Shown here in pieces: positions 43,296 through 51,753 of a DNA stretch of 64,000 bases. Location of the stretch: contig CAVWBO010000007.1 of assembly GCA_963753185.1 (NCBI GenBank), positions 2,046,001 to 2,110,000 on the forward strand. Reading direction: 5' to 3'. Every line of letters starts with the position of its first letter. The first letter of the stretch is position 1. The position numbers and the translations under genes are program-made. The DNA comes from SZUA-442 sp963753185 (GTDB taxonomy: Bacteria; Actinomycetota; Acidimicrobiia; Spongiisociales; UBA5794). Under the pieces are notes generated by a model. The model was not told the origin of the DNA. It ran no database searches and was given only the letters and a program-made list of their open reading frames with translations.

Positions 43296-44141
43296 ATGAC
43301 AGTGATGAGGTCCTCGACCGTCCTCGTTCTCTCGTGTTTCTTGGTCCTGACCGGCTGCGGACCCGTGGGCAGCCCGCTCCCGACGTCGGAGTCGACGATC
43401 GAGGTCGACACGACGCATATCGACCAAGCGTCACGCGTAGTGGACCTCTTGCCTCCCTCAGGAGCGGTGCCGGGCGACGCGAACCCACCGCTCATCGTCC
43501 TCGTGCCAGGCGGCGGTTGGGAGACGGCGGATCCTGCTGGCATGGTTCCGCTGGCGGAAGCGCTGGCGGAGCGAGGGGCGATCGTCGCCACCACGACGTA
43601 CCGAGCCGCAGCGGACGGCGTCATCTTCCCCGACCAGGCCAACGATGTCGCGTGCGCCGTCGCTGAAGCCTACGAGCGAGCAAGGACGGCAGGCCACGAA
43701 CCGGGAGAGGTGGTGGTCGTCGGTCACTCCGCAGGAGCTCACCTCGGGGCGCTCGTGACCCTCGATCCCGTCCGTTTCCTCGATGGTTGCGACCATCCGT
43801 CCGTCCTGCCGGGCCGGTTCATCGGCCTCGCAGGACCCTACGACATCGAGCAGGCGGGAGGCGCGGCGGATGCGCTGTTCGGCACGGCAAACCCTGCTCA
43901 GGGGCTGCTGTCGTCGGCGAACCCGCTCGAGTCCGTCTCTTCGAGACCGGAGGTGGCGGTCCTTCTCATCCACGGCCTGGCGGACAGGACGGTCCCCATC
44001 GTGTTCACCGAGTCCTTCGCTGGTGCCCTGCTGACGGCCGGCCATGCGGTCGCTGCCGTGTATCCGGAGGGGGTCGACCACCATTCCGTCTACTCGAGCG
44101 AGATCGCCGATCCTCTGATCGCGGATTGGCTCGGCTTGTAG
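43296..44141 (+). CDS. Lipoprotein alpha/beta hydrolase (esterase-like)
   Basis: About 281 residues. The signal peptide ends in a perfect lipobox (VLTGC), so it is likely anchored outside the membrane. LIVLVPGGGWETADP is the oxyanion region (PGGGW in place of HGGG), VVVGHSAGAHLGALVTLD holds the nucleophilic Ser, GLADRTVP the Asp and EGVDHHSVY the His. The shape is that of BD-FAE/HSL-like carboxylesterases. Starts at 43296 and 43305 are both possible. The substrate is unknown. Confidence 0.82.
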   Translation: MTVMRSSTVLVLSCFLVLTGCGPVGSPLPTSESTIEVDTTHIDQASRVVDLLPPSGAVPGDANPPLIVLVPGGGWETADPAGMVPLAEALAERGAIVATTTYRAAADGVIFPDQANDVACAVAEAYERARTAGHEPGEVVVVGHSAGAHLGALVTLDPVRFLDGCDHPSVLPGRFIGLAGPYDIEQAGGAADALFGTANPAQGLLSSANPLESVSSRPEVAVLLIHGLADRTVPIVFTESFAGALLTAGHAVAAVYPEGVDHHSVYSSEIADPLIADWLGL

Positions 44142-44170
44142 GTGTGAAACCGCGGACGTCGCCCGAACGC

Positions 44171-44704
44171 CTACTCCATCAGGCCATCCGGCAGGTCCAC
44201 CACGATGCGCCGTGCGGCGATGTCGACGACGGGGACGAGCGGATCGACGAGTGGGATCTCACCGAACGAGCCGTCGTCGGCCGTGACCGCGAGCCGATCC
44301 TGTGCCGCACCGACGATCACACCCGTGACCGTGCCGACGGTCGTCCCGTCACGCTCCACGACGACACACCCCACGAGATCCTCGATCCACCATTCGTCGG
44401 CGTCGAGATGCCTGCGGTCCGACAGTGGGATCACGAATTGCGTCCCGACGAGCGCCTCTGCCTCGTTTCTCGTATCGATCCCCTCGAGGCTGAGGATGAA
44501 GTCCCCCTGATGGGGAGCCACCCCCTCGATGATGAATGAGCGGCTCCGGGGTTCCCCAGTGACGAGCGTTGCCGAATTGGTGAACCGCTCGGCGGCGTCG
44601 GTCACCAGCCCCCGAACGAGGACATCCCCTCGGATGCCGTGAGCCTTGCGCACGTACCCGATGGGGATGTGGTCGTGGACGATGTGGTCCTGATCGTCTG
44701 TCAC
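44171..44704 (-). CDS. rimM: Ribosome maturation factor RimM
   Basis: A 177-residue RimM: N-terminal beta barrel (IPIGYVRKAHGIRGDVLVRGL, FILSLEGIDTRNEAEALVG) and C-terminal PRC-barrel domain (EWWIEDLVGCVVVERDGTTVGTV, IPLVDPLVPVVD). It binds S19 in 30S assembly. The GTG at 44704 immediately follows the khpA stop, in the rpsP-khpA-rimM order. Confidence 0.95.
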   Translation of the reverse strand: MTDDQDHIVHDHIPIGYVRKAHGIRGDVLVRGLVTDAAERFTNSATLVTGEPRSRSFIIEGVAPHQGDFILSLEGIDTRNEAEALVGTQFVIPLSDRRHLDADEWWIEDLVGCVVVERDGTTVGTVTGVIVGAAQDRLAVTADDGSFGEIPLVDPLVPVVDIAARRIVVDLPDGLME

Positions 44705-44705
44705 G

Positions 44706-44957
44706 TCAGTCGAGGAAGTCGACCTCGACAGCGAGTCCCTCTTCTTCCGCTGCGGCGGAGGCGACATTGCGAATCGCCCGAGCAACGCGACCCCGCTTGC
44801 CGATGACGCGTCCCATGTCGCCCTTCGCTGCGCGCACCTCGGCCACGACTGCATCCTCGCCGTCCGACACGATGTTGACCTCGACGGCATCGCGGTCATC
44901 GACGATCTCCGAGACGACGTAGGTGACGACCCTGTCGACGATCTCACCCTGGCTCAT
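44706..44957 (-). CDS. khpA: KH-domain RNA-binding protein (KhpA)
   Basis: An 83-residue single-KH protein: VVAEVRAAKGDMGRVIGKRGRVARAIRNVASAAA with the GKRG loop. KhpA, with KhpB in Gram-positive bacteria, binds RNAs and affects cell division and elongation. Its place between rpsP and rimM is conserved. It overlaps rpsP by 4 bases. Confidence 0.93.
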   Translation of the reverse strand: MSQGEIVDRVVTYVVSEIVDDRDAVEVNIVSDGEDAVVAEVRAAKGDMGRVIGKRGRVARAIRNVASAAAEEEGLAVEVDFLD

Positions 44958-45505
44958 GATGCATCCGTCTTGTCGGAGGCTTCGGATGCGGGCTCGATCG
45001 GCGACGATCCATCGACGCCACCGACCTCGGCTTCCTCTGCGACCTCATCCGGGGCGTCGATCTGATCCACCGGCGCGGCAGGAGCAACGGTCGGTTCCTC
45101 CTCCTCCGTGACGGAAGCCTCGGGGGTCACGACCTCATCGGCCTTGGCACTGGTGTTCTTCGCGCTCGGCGCCTTTGCATTCGAGGCCTTGGCTTTGGGC
45201 GACGTGGCCTTCGGCGCATCGCCGCCGACCGTGTGGATCTCACCCTTCGCGATCTTGAACTGCGTCCAAGCGCCCGAGATCTCGAGGAGCTTCCTGGCAC
45301 GCTCGGTCGGCTGTGCGCCGGTCGTGAGCCAGTGGAGCGCTCGGTCGTTGTCGATCTGGACGAGCGACGGCTCTTGCCGTGGATCGTAGAAGCCGAGCTG
45401 CTCGATGTACTGGCCGTCGCGGGCCCTGCGGGAGTCCATCACGACGACGCGGTAGGTCGGCTGCTTCTTCTTGCCAAGCCGCGTAAGGCGGATCTTGACT
45501 GCCAT
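44954..45505 (-). CDS. rpsP: 30S ribosomal protein S16 with long charged tail
   Basis: Residues 1-85 are standard S16 (MAVKIRLTRLGKKKQPTYRVVVMDSRRARDG, IEQLGFYDPR, DRALHWLTTGAQPTE). About 90 further residues form a tail, first Ala/Lys/Ser-rich then acidic. Extended S16 tails occur in actinobacteria, and their role is unknown. It lies directly after ffh with a 3-base gap. Confidence 0.95.
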   Translation of the reverse strand: MAVKIRLTRLGKKKQPTYRVVVMDSRRARDGQYIEQLGFYDPRQEPSLVQIDNDRALHWLTTGAQPTERARKLLEISGAWTQFKIAKGEIHTVGGDAPKATSPKAKASNAKAPSAKNTSAKADEVVTPEASVTEEEEPTVAPAAPVDQIDAPDEVAEEAEVGGVDGSSPIEPASEASDKTDAS

Positions 45506-45508
45506 CGG

Positions 45509-46852
45509 TCACCTCTTCTTGCTCTGGCGTGGCATGGGGGGCATCGAGAGTCCGGGGATGGGACTCTTCCCGCCTGCCATGGCCTTCATCATCTTCTGTG
45601 CTTGCGAGAACTGTCTGAGGACTCCGTTGACGTCCTGCGGCTTCGTTCCCGACCCGGCGGCGATGCGGCGCTTCCGACTGCCGTTGATCGTCTTCGGATT
45701 CCTCCGTTCACCCGGTGTCATCGACCGGATGATCGCTTCCACGCGTGCGAGCTGTCGCTCGTCCACCTGGACATCTCGCAGGGCGGAGCCTGCGCCCGGG
45801 AGCATACCCACGAGCTGCTGCAAAGGCCCCATCTTCTTGAGTTGCTGGAACTGCTCGAGGAAATCCTCGAGGTCGAATGAGGCGTCGAACATCTTCCTGG
45901 CGGTGCGTTCTGCCTCGTCCTTGTCGTACGTCGCCTCAGCCTTCTCGATCAACGACAGGACATCACCCATGCCGAGGATGCGCGATGCCATCCGTTCGGG
46001 ATAGAACGCATCCAGGTCGCCGATCGTCTCCCCGGTGCCCACGAACTTGACAGGAACGCCGGTGACCTCCCTCGCCGAGATCGTTGCGCCACCGCGGGCA
46101 TCACCGTCAACCTTGGTCATGACGAGGCCCGTGAGGGCGGTGTATTCGGAGAACCCGAGAGCGACGTTCACCGCCTCCTGGCCGGTCATCGCATCGACGA
46201 CCAGCAGCGTCTCGTCGGGTTCTGCGATCTTTCGAATCGCGGCGAGCTCCTTCATCAGGTCGGTGTTGATCTGGAGCCGCCCCGCCGTGTCGATGATCAC
46301 GACGTTGGCGGACACCTCCCGCGCATGGCGCATTCCGGCCTTGACCACCTTCGCCGGGGAGCTGCGCCGGTCGACGAACACCGGGACATCGATCCTCCGA
46401 CCGAGTGTCTCGAGCTGATCGATCGCGGCCGGGCGTTGCAGGTCAGCCGCGATGAGCAGGGGACGTTTGCCTTTGCCCTTGAGGTGCAAGGCGATCTTGG
46501 CCGCGGTTGTCGTCTTCCCCGATCCCTGAAGGCCGACGACCATGACCACGAGGGGAGGTGCCGCGGGCCGCACCAGGGGTGCCTCCTGCTCGCCGAGGGT
46601 GACGATGAGCTCCTCGTGGACGATCTTGATCACCTGCTGGCCCGGGGTGAGGCTCTTCGTCACCTCCGACCCGAGGGCCCGCTCGCGAACCCTCGCGAGG
46701 AAGGTCTTGACGACGCCGAGGTTGACGTCCGCCTCGAGGAGTGCGAGCCGCACCTCTCGCAGCGCGGCATCGACGTCCTCCTCGGAGAGCCGCCCCTTGC
46801 TTCGCAATCGATCGAAGACGCCACCGAGGCGTCCGGAGAGAGCATCGAACAT
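45509..46852 (-). CDS. ffh: Signal recognition particle protein Ffh
   Basis: About 447 residues: NG GTPase domain (GLQGSGKTTTAAKIA near 110, DTAGR, TKVDGDARGG) and a Met-rich M domain (KMGPLQQLVGMLPG, RRIAAGSG). It binds signal sequences and 4.5S RNA and docks on FtsY, which is 5.3 kb away. The ATG at 46852 begins the conserved MFDALSGRLGGVFDRL; upstream codons in frame are unconserved. No 4.5S RNA gene was recognised. Confidence 0.96.
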   Translation of the reverse strand: MFDALSGRLGGVFDRLRSKGRLSEEDVDAALREVRLALLEADVNLGVVKTFLARVRERALGSEVTKSLTPGQQVIKIVHEELIVTLGEQEAPLVRPAAPPLVVMVVGLQGSGKTTTAAKIALHLKGKGKRPLLIAADLQRPAAIDQLETLGRRIDVPVFVDRRSSPAKVVKAGMRHAREVSANVVIIDTAGRLQINTDLMKELAAIRKIAEPDETLLVVDAMTGQEAVNVALGFSEYTALTGLVMTKVDGDARGGATISAREVTGVPVKFVGTGETIGDLDAFYPERMASRILGMGDVLSLIEKAEATYDKDEAERTARKMFDASFDLEDFLEQFQQLKKMGPLQQLVGMLPGAGSALRDVQVDERQLARVEAIIRSMTPGERRNPKTINGSRKRRIAAGSGTKPQDVNGVLRQFSQAQKMMKAMAGGKSPIPGLSMPPMPRQSKKR

Positions 46853-46929
46853 GGACCGAGTGTATGGGGCGATGTCCGCCATGTGCTGCGACGACCTTTG
46901 GTACCGTGAAGGGAGCAACTGGGGACTCC

Positions 46930-47547
46930 ATGAATCTCACGGTCATCGACCATCCACTCACGCGCCACTACCTGACGGTCCTGCGCGATCGTACGACCCC
47001 TCCCCAGGCGTTTCGTGCGGCGGCCAGGGGGCTCACATACACGCTCGTGATCGAAGCGACCAAACGGCTGCCGCTCACAGCGAAGGCGATCGAGACACCC
47101 ATGGAACCGACAACAGGGCATGTCGTCGAGAACGTCGTCGCGGTGCCCGTCCTGCGTGCCGGCCTCGGCATGCTCGACGCCGTCCTCGAGACGATCCCGA
47201 ACGTGAAGGTCGGTTTCGCCGGCGTCGCCAGGGACGAGGAGACCGCCATGCCCCAGGAGTACTACGCCAAGCTCCCCGACCTGTCGGACGCCTTCGTCCT
47301 GATCTGCGAACCGATGCTCGCGACGGGCGGTTCGTTGTCGTGGGCCGTGGACAAGGTGAAGTCCTCAGGAGCACGCGATATCACGGCACTGTGTGTCGTC
47401 ACCGCACCGGAAGGGGTCAACCGGATGTATCGCGATCATCCGGATGTCCGTATCGTCGCGGCGGCACACGACCGAGAGCTGAACGACGACTTCTACATCG
47501 TCCCGGGCCTCGGCGACATGGGCGATCGACTGTTCGGTACGTTCTGA
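46930..47547 (+). CDS. upp: Uracil phosphoribosyltransferase
   Basis: A 205-residue type I UPRTase: LTVIDHPLTRHYLTVLRDR, VVAVPVLRAGLGMLDAV, and the PRPP loop CEPMLATGGSLSWAVD, ending YIVPGLGDMGDRLFGT. It salvages uracil to UMP. It heads an operon whose genes overlap by 1-4 bases (upp-atl-deoA-punA). It starts divergently from ffh across 77 bases. Confidence 0.96.
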   Translation: MNLTVIDHPLTRHYLTVLRDRTTPPQAFRAAARGLTYTLVIEATKRLPLTAKAIETPMEPTTGHVVENVVAVPVLRAGLGMLDAVLETIPNVKVGFAGVARDEETAMPQEYYAKLPDLSDAFVLICEPMLATGGSLSWAVDKVKSSGARDITALCVVTAPEGVNRMYRDHPDVRIVAAAHDRELNDDFYIVPGLGDMGDRLFGTF

Positions 47548-47828
47548 TGCGCGACGATGGCTTCGAGGAGGACGTGATCGCAACCGTACGAGGAATTCCA
47601 TTCGGTTCGGTGAGCACCTACGGCGAGGTCGCGGCGGAAGCAGGGCATCCGGGCGCTGCGAGGGCTGTCGGCAACCTCCTGCGATCCACGCCCGGCCTTC
47701 CCTGGTGGCGCGTCGTTGCCGCTTCCGGGAGGTTGGTACCCGGTGCCGAGGCAGAGCATGCACAGCACCTCCGGGCCGAAGGCATCACGATCGAGCGCGG
47801 CAGGGTCGTGATGAGGTCCCAGCGATGA
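47547..47828 (+). CDS. Alkyltransferase-like protein (ATL, MGMT family lacking the active Cys)
   Basis: A 93-residue single-domain MGMT relative: TVRGIPFGSVSTYGEVAAEAG and ARAVGNLL with the Arg finger region. The active-site strand reads LPWWRVVAASG, where true O6-alkylguanine transferases have PCHRV; Trp replaces Cys. ATLs bind O6-alkylguanine and pass it to nucleotide excision repair without removing the alkyl group. It overlaps upp by 1 base (TGATG) and deoA by 4 bases. Confidence 0.9.
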   Translation: MRDDGFEEDVIATVRGIPFGSVSTYGEVAAEAGHPGAARAVGNLLRSTPGLPWWRVVAASGRLVPGAEAEHAQHLRAEGITIERGRVVMRSQR

Positions 47829-49132
47829 CGTGGTCGATGGTCGAACTCATCGGTAGGAAGCGCGATGGGTCTGCACTCGAACCCGAAGCCATCCGGTGGA
47901 TCATCAACCAGTACACGGCCGATCAGATCCCCGACTACCAGATGTCGTCGCTCCTCATGGCCATCCTCACCCAGGGCATGGAGGACACCGAGCTCGCCAC
48001 GTGGACGGACGCCATGCTCCGATCCGGGAATCGCCTCGACCTGTCTGGTGTGAACAAGCCGAAGATCGACAAGCATTCGACCGGGGGGGTCGGTGACAAG
48101 ATCTCCATACCGCTCGTGCCCATCGTCGCTGCATGCGGCATCGCCGTGCCCATGGTGTCGGGCCGCGGCCTCGGTCACACGGGTGGGACGCTCGACAAGC
48201 TCGAGTCGATTCCCGGGTTCTCGACCTCCGTCGACCCGGAGGACTTCGCCGAGCAACTCAACGAGGTTGGCGTCGTGATGACGGGCCAGTCCGATTGGCT
48301 CGTTCCCGCCGATCAACGGATCTACGCGCTCAGGGATGCCACAGGCACGGTTCCGTGCAAGAACCTGATCTCGTCGTCCATCATGTCGAAGAAGCTCGCA
48401 GAGGACCTCGATGGACTCGTGCTCGATGTCAAGGTCGGAAGCGGTGCGTTCATGAAGCAGCGAGAACACGCCGAGGCCCTGGCTCGGACCATGATCGGTA
48501 TCGGCCGATCCTATGAGACGCCCGTGACCGCTCTCCTCACCGACATGTCCCAGCCGCTCGGCAGAGCCGTCGGAAATGCAAACGAGATCAGGGAGTCGCT
48601 CGAGATCCTGAGGGGTGAAGGCCCGGACGACAGCACGGCACTCACGGAGATCCTCGCGATCGAGATGCTCGTCCTCGCAGGCGAAGGCGATCGTGAGGCC
48701 GCCAGGAAGAGGGTCGTCGCTGCGGTGTCGAGTGGCGAGGCCATGGAGGTCCTGGTGGAGCTCGTCCGACGCCAGGGTGGGGACCCGAGGGTCGTCGAGG
48801 ATCCCTCGCTCCTGCCCCAACCTCCGCGTGAGCACGTCATCACGGCCGAGCGTGATGGGTTCGTGGCGCGCTGCGACGCCCTCTCGATCGGCAAGGCCTC
48901 CGTGAGGCTCGGCGCCGGACGAGCGACGAAGGAGGAGGCCATAGACCATGCCGTCGGATTCGAGGTCGAGGCCAAGGCGGGTATGGTCGTCGCACGCGGG
49001 GACATCCTCGCCCGCGTCGGGTACCGGGATTCCAGCCGCCTCGACAGCGCCCTCAGTGTCCTACAGGATGCGTGGGTGATCGCCGATGAACCAGTGGAAC
49101 AGCCCGACCTCATCCTGGATGTGATCACATGA
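47825..49132 (+). CDS. deoA: Pyrimidine-nucleoside/thymidine phosphorylase
   Basis: A 435-residue enzyme of the nucleoside phosphorylase II family: KHSTGGVGDKISIPLVPIVAACG (phosphate loop), SGRGLGHTGGTLDKLESIPGF (family signature), and a C-terminal barrel-sandwich domain with KAGMVVARGDILARVG. It cleaves thymidine/uridine by phosphorolysis. The split between deoA (thymidine) and pdp (pyrimidine) specificity cannot be made by eye. The ATG overlaps the ATL stop by 4 bases. Confidence 0.94.
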   Translation: MTWSMVELIGRKRDGSALEPEAIRWIINQYTADQIPDYQMSSLLMAILTQGMEDTELATWTDAMLRSGNRLDLSGVNKPKIDKHSTGGVGDKISIPLVPIVAACGIAVPMVSGRGLGHTGGTLDKLESIPGFSTSVDPEDFAEQLNEVGVVMTGQSDWLVPADQRIYALRDATGTVPCKNLISSSIMSKKLAEDLDGLVLDVKVGSGAFMKQREHAEALARTMIGIGRSYETPVTALLTDMSQPLGRAVGNANEIRESLEILRGEGPDDSTALTEILAIEMLVLAGEGDREAARKRVVAAVSSGEAMEVLVELVRRQGGDPRVVEDPSLLPQPPREHVITAERDGFVARCDALSIGKASVRLGAGRATKEEAIDHAVGFEVEAKAGMVVARGDILARVGYRDSSRLDSALSVLQDAWVIADEPVEQPDLILDVIT

Positions 49133-49956
49133 GCTACCACACCATCATGGCTGCTGCCGCGGTGATCGCCGCTCGCAGCGAGCGCGACAGGCACGATGCG
49201 GCCGTGGTGCTCGGCTCAGGATTGAGCTCGTACGCCCGTTCCCTGCCAGAGGCGGTCGAACTGCCCTACCAGGGCATCCCGGGGTTCCCGACACCACAGG
49301 TCACGGGGCATGCAGGGTCCCTCTTCTCGGCACGGATCGACGGACGGTCCCTGCTGGTGTTCGCAGGAAGGGTCCACAGCTATGAGGGCTGGGACATGGA
49401 CGACGTCGTCTTCGGCGTCAGGACGGCCGTGGCGACCGGCGCTCGAAGGATCCTCCTGACGAACGCGGCCGGTGCAGTCAACGAGTCCTTCTCACCAGGG
49501 GACCTCGTCGTGATCTCGGATCATCTGAACCTGTCTGGCCGCAATCCCCTGACAGGACCCAACGATGACAGGCTCGGGCCCCGGTTTCCCGACATGACCG
49601 AGGTGTACACCCCGTCGCTGCGCACACGGCTCAGGGAGATCCTCACCGATCGCGGCCTCCCCGCACACGAGGGCGTGTACGCGGCGTTTCCGGGACCCAC
49701 GTACGAGACACCCGCCGAGGTGCAGATGGCGAAGCGACTCGGTGCCGACCTCGTCGGAATGTCGACGGTGCCAGAGGCCATCGCCGTTCGCCACATGGGG
49801 GCGGAGATCGCGGGCATCTCGCTGGTCACGAACCTCGCTGCAGGCATCAGCCCGACGCCGCTGTCCCATGATGAGGTCACCGAGACGGCCATGCGCGCCC
49901 AGACCGTCTTCGCAGACGTCGTCGACGCGTTCATCCCGACCCTCATCGCCGACTGA
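49129..49956 (+). CDS. punA: Purine-nucleoside phosphorylase (trimeric type)
   Basis: A 275-residue trimeric PNP: VVLGSGLSSYARSL, GRVHSYEGWDMDDVVFGVR, LTNAAGAVNESFSPGDLV, GPTYETPAEVQM and the Asn of TNLAAG. It releases hypoxanthine and guanine from (deoxy)ribonucleosides. It overlaps deoA by 4 bases and ends the salvage operon. Confidence 0.94.
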   Translation: MSYHTIMAAAAVIAARSERDRHDAAVVLGSGLSSYARSLPEAVELPYQGIPGFPTPQVTGHAGSLFSARIDGRSLLVFAGRVHSYEGWDMDDVVFGVRTAVATGARRILLTNAAGAVNESFSPGDLVVISDHLNLSGRNPLTGPNDDRLGPRFPDMTEVYTPSLRTRLREILTDRGLPAHEGVYAAFPGPTYETPAEVQMAKRLGADLVGMSTVPEAIAVRHMGAEIAGISLVTNLAAGISPTPLSHDEVTETAMRAQTVFADVVDAFIPTLIAD

Positions 49957-49968
49957 ACCCGGCGCTTT

Positions 49969-49996
49969 TTGGGCAGTCGCTCAAGTTCCGTAGACT
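49969..49996 (+). promoter_or_regulatory. Possible promoter of etfBA
   Basis: TTGGGC and TAGACT are separated by 16 bases, upstream of an AAGGAG ribosome binding site for etfB. The -35 match is moderate (TTG conserved). The 73-base gap after punA fits a separate transcription start. Confidence 0.4.
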
Positions 49997-50029
49997 GACG
50001 CGACCGTCCCACGAAGGAGCGCTGCGCCC

Positions 50030-50788
50030 ATGAACATCGCGGTCTGTGTGAAGCAGATCCCCGACCCTGCGACGCCGTACGAGCTCGACGGCGAGAACCA
50101 CTGGGTCATCAGGCCTGAGGACCAGGTCCTCGACGACACGGACCGATACGGCATCGAGGTGGCCCTCCAGCTCGCAGAGGCGCACGAGGGCACCGTCACA
50201 CTCGTGTCGATGTCACCGTCGGGTTCGCTCCAGGGCATCCGTCAGGCGTTGGCCATGGGGGCAGACAGGGCGATCCTCATCGACGACCCGTCGCTCAAGG
50301 GATCCGACGCGCTCACGACGGCGCGTGTGCTCGCAGCGGCGATCGCCCGCGACGGCGCCGACCTCGTGATCGCAGGCAGCGAATCGACGGACGGCTATAG
50401 CGGCGTCGTTCCCCAGATGATGTCCGAACTCCTCGACATGCCGTGTCTCACGTTCGCCAGGAGGGTCGAGGTGACCGACGGGATCGCGACGATCGAACGC
50501 CAGACCGCGGCGGGCTACGACGTCGTATCCGCTCCCGTGCCGGCACTCCTCGCCGTGACGGCGGGCGCCGTCGAGCCACGATATCCGACCTTCAAGGGGA
50601 TCATGCAGGCGAAGTCCAAGCCGATCGACACGTTGACGGTCGCCGACCTCGGCGTGGAGCTCGCGAACGACCAGACGATCATCAGCGTCGAGCCCGTGGC
50701 CTCCCGCGAGGCCGGCGAGATCGTCGAGGACGACGGCATGGCGCACGAACGGATCGTCGCCGTGCTGAGGGAAGCGAAGGTGATCTGA
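50030..50788 (+). CDS. etfB: Electron transfer flavoprotein, beta subunit
   Basis: A 252-residue EtfB: MNIAVCVKQIPDPATPYEL, LDDTDRYGIEVALQLAEAH, LAMGADRAILIDDP, and DLVIAGSESTDGYSGVVPQMMSE. It pairs with EtfA to carry electrons from acyl-CoA dehydrogenases to the quinone pool. The stop and the etfA start share one base (TGATG). Confidence 0.96.
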   Translation: MNIAVCVKQIPDPATPYELDGENHWVIRPEDQVLDDTDRYGIEVALQLAEAHEGTVTLVSMSPSGSLQGIRQALAMGADRAILIDDPSLKGSDALTTARVLAAAIARDGADLVIAGSESTDGYSGVVPQMMSELLDMPCLTFARRVEVTDGIATIERQTAAGYDVVSAPVPALLAVTAGAVEPRYPTFKGIMQAKSKPIDTLTVADLGVELANDQTIISVEPVASREAGEIVEDDGMAHERIVAVLREAKVI

Positions 50789-51738
50789 TGGCCACGTGGA
50801 TTCTCGCGGAAGTGCTCGAAGGGGACGTGTCGACCTCCACCCTGGAACTCGCGTCGAAGGCAAGATCGTTCGGTGAGGTACGCGCGCTGTGTCTGGGAGC
50901 TGCATCGGATGCCGTGTTCGGTCGGCTCGGCGAGTACGGCGTCGCGTCGGTGTATCACCTCGACACCGGCACCGCCCTGCCGTCAGCTGCTGCAACCGCC
51001 GCCCTCGAGGAGCTGATCTCGAGCGAGGGAGGCGATCTCGTGTTGTTCGGGAGCAGCACGACCGAACGCGACATCGCAGGGCGCCTCGCTGCCCGGATGG
51101 GCAAGCCGGTGATCGCGAACGCCCTCGACGTTTCCCTCGACAATGGCGTCACGGCCACGTCGGAGATCCTCGGTGGCACCCGAAGCGTCACGACACGAGC
51201 GACCGATGGCGCACCGACCATCGTCCTGACGAGGCCGAAGGCATTCGCTGCGGCTCCCGCCGGCGGATCGGCTCCTACGGTGACCGTGGTCCCGATGCCC
51301 GAAGCGGGCCACTCCGGAGCAGCCACCGTCACAGAGCGCCACATCGAGGCGTCCGAGGGACCAGACCTCGGCTCGGCGAGTGTCGTGGTAACCGGCGGAC
51401 GAGGACTCGGTTCCCCTGACAAGTTCGACATGATCGCCGACCTCGCCTCCCTCCTCGGAGGGGCCGTGGGAGGAACGCGCGCCGTCGTGGATGCGGGGTG
51501 GGTTCCCTACTCGTACCAGATCGGCCAGACCGGCAAGACCGTCAAGCCGAGTGTGTATATCGCGTGCGGGGTCTCGGGAGCGATGCAGCACGTGGTCGGG
51601 ATGAAGGGCGCTTCGACGATCATCGCCATCAACAAGGATCCTGATGCGCCGATCTTCTCCATCGCTGACCTCGGCGTGGTTGGTGACCTGCACTCGGTCG
51701 TGCCGAAGCTGATCGAAGCGCTTCGCTCCGAGGGCTGA
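50788..51738 (+). CDS. etfA: Electron transfer flavoprotein, alpha subunit
   Basis: A 316-residue EtfA: the N-terminal half is Etf-like, and the C-terminal FAD domain has VVTGGRGLGSPDKFDMIADLASLLGGAVGGTRAVVD, YQIGQTGKTVKPSVYIACGVSGAMQH and INKDPDAPIFSIADLGVVGD. It is translated with etfB through a one-base overlap. Its stop codon lies within a hairpin shared with cdd. Confidence 0.96.
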   Translation: MATWILAEVLEGDVSTSTLELASKARSFGEVRALCLGAASDAVFGRLGEYGVASVYHLDTGTALPSAAATAALEELISSEGGDLVLFGSSTTERDIAGRLAARMGKPVIANALDVSLDNGVTATSEILGGTRSVTTRATDGAPTIVLTRPKAFAAAPAGGSAPTVTVVPMPEAGHSGAATVTERHIEASEGPDLGSASVVVTGGRGLGSPDKFDMIADLASLLGGAVGGTRAVVDAGWVPYSYQIGQTGKTVKPSVYIACGVSGAMQHVVGMKGASTIIAINKDPDAPIFSIADLGVVGDLHSVVPKLIEALRSEG

Positions 51739-51753
51739 TCGGGTCAGCCCTCG
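51729..51753. terminator. Hairpin spanning the stops of convergent etfA and cdd
   Basis: CGAGGGCTGA and TCAGCCCTCG form a perfect 10-bp stem with a 5-base loop. The etfA stop TGA is in the left arm and the cdd stop is in the right arm. The convergent genes are only 5 bases apart, so one hairpin can serve both transcripts. There is no T-tract. Confidence 0.55.
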
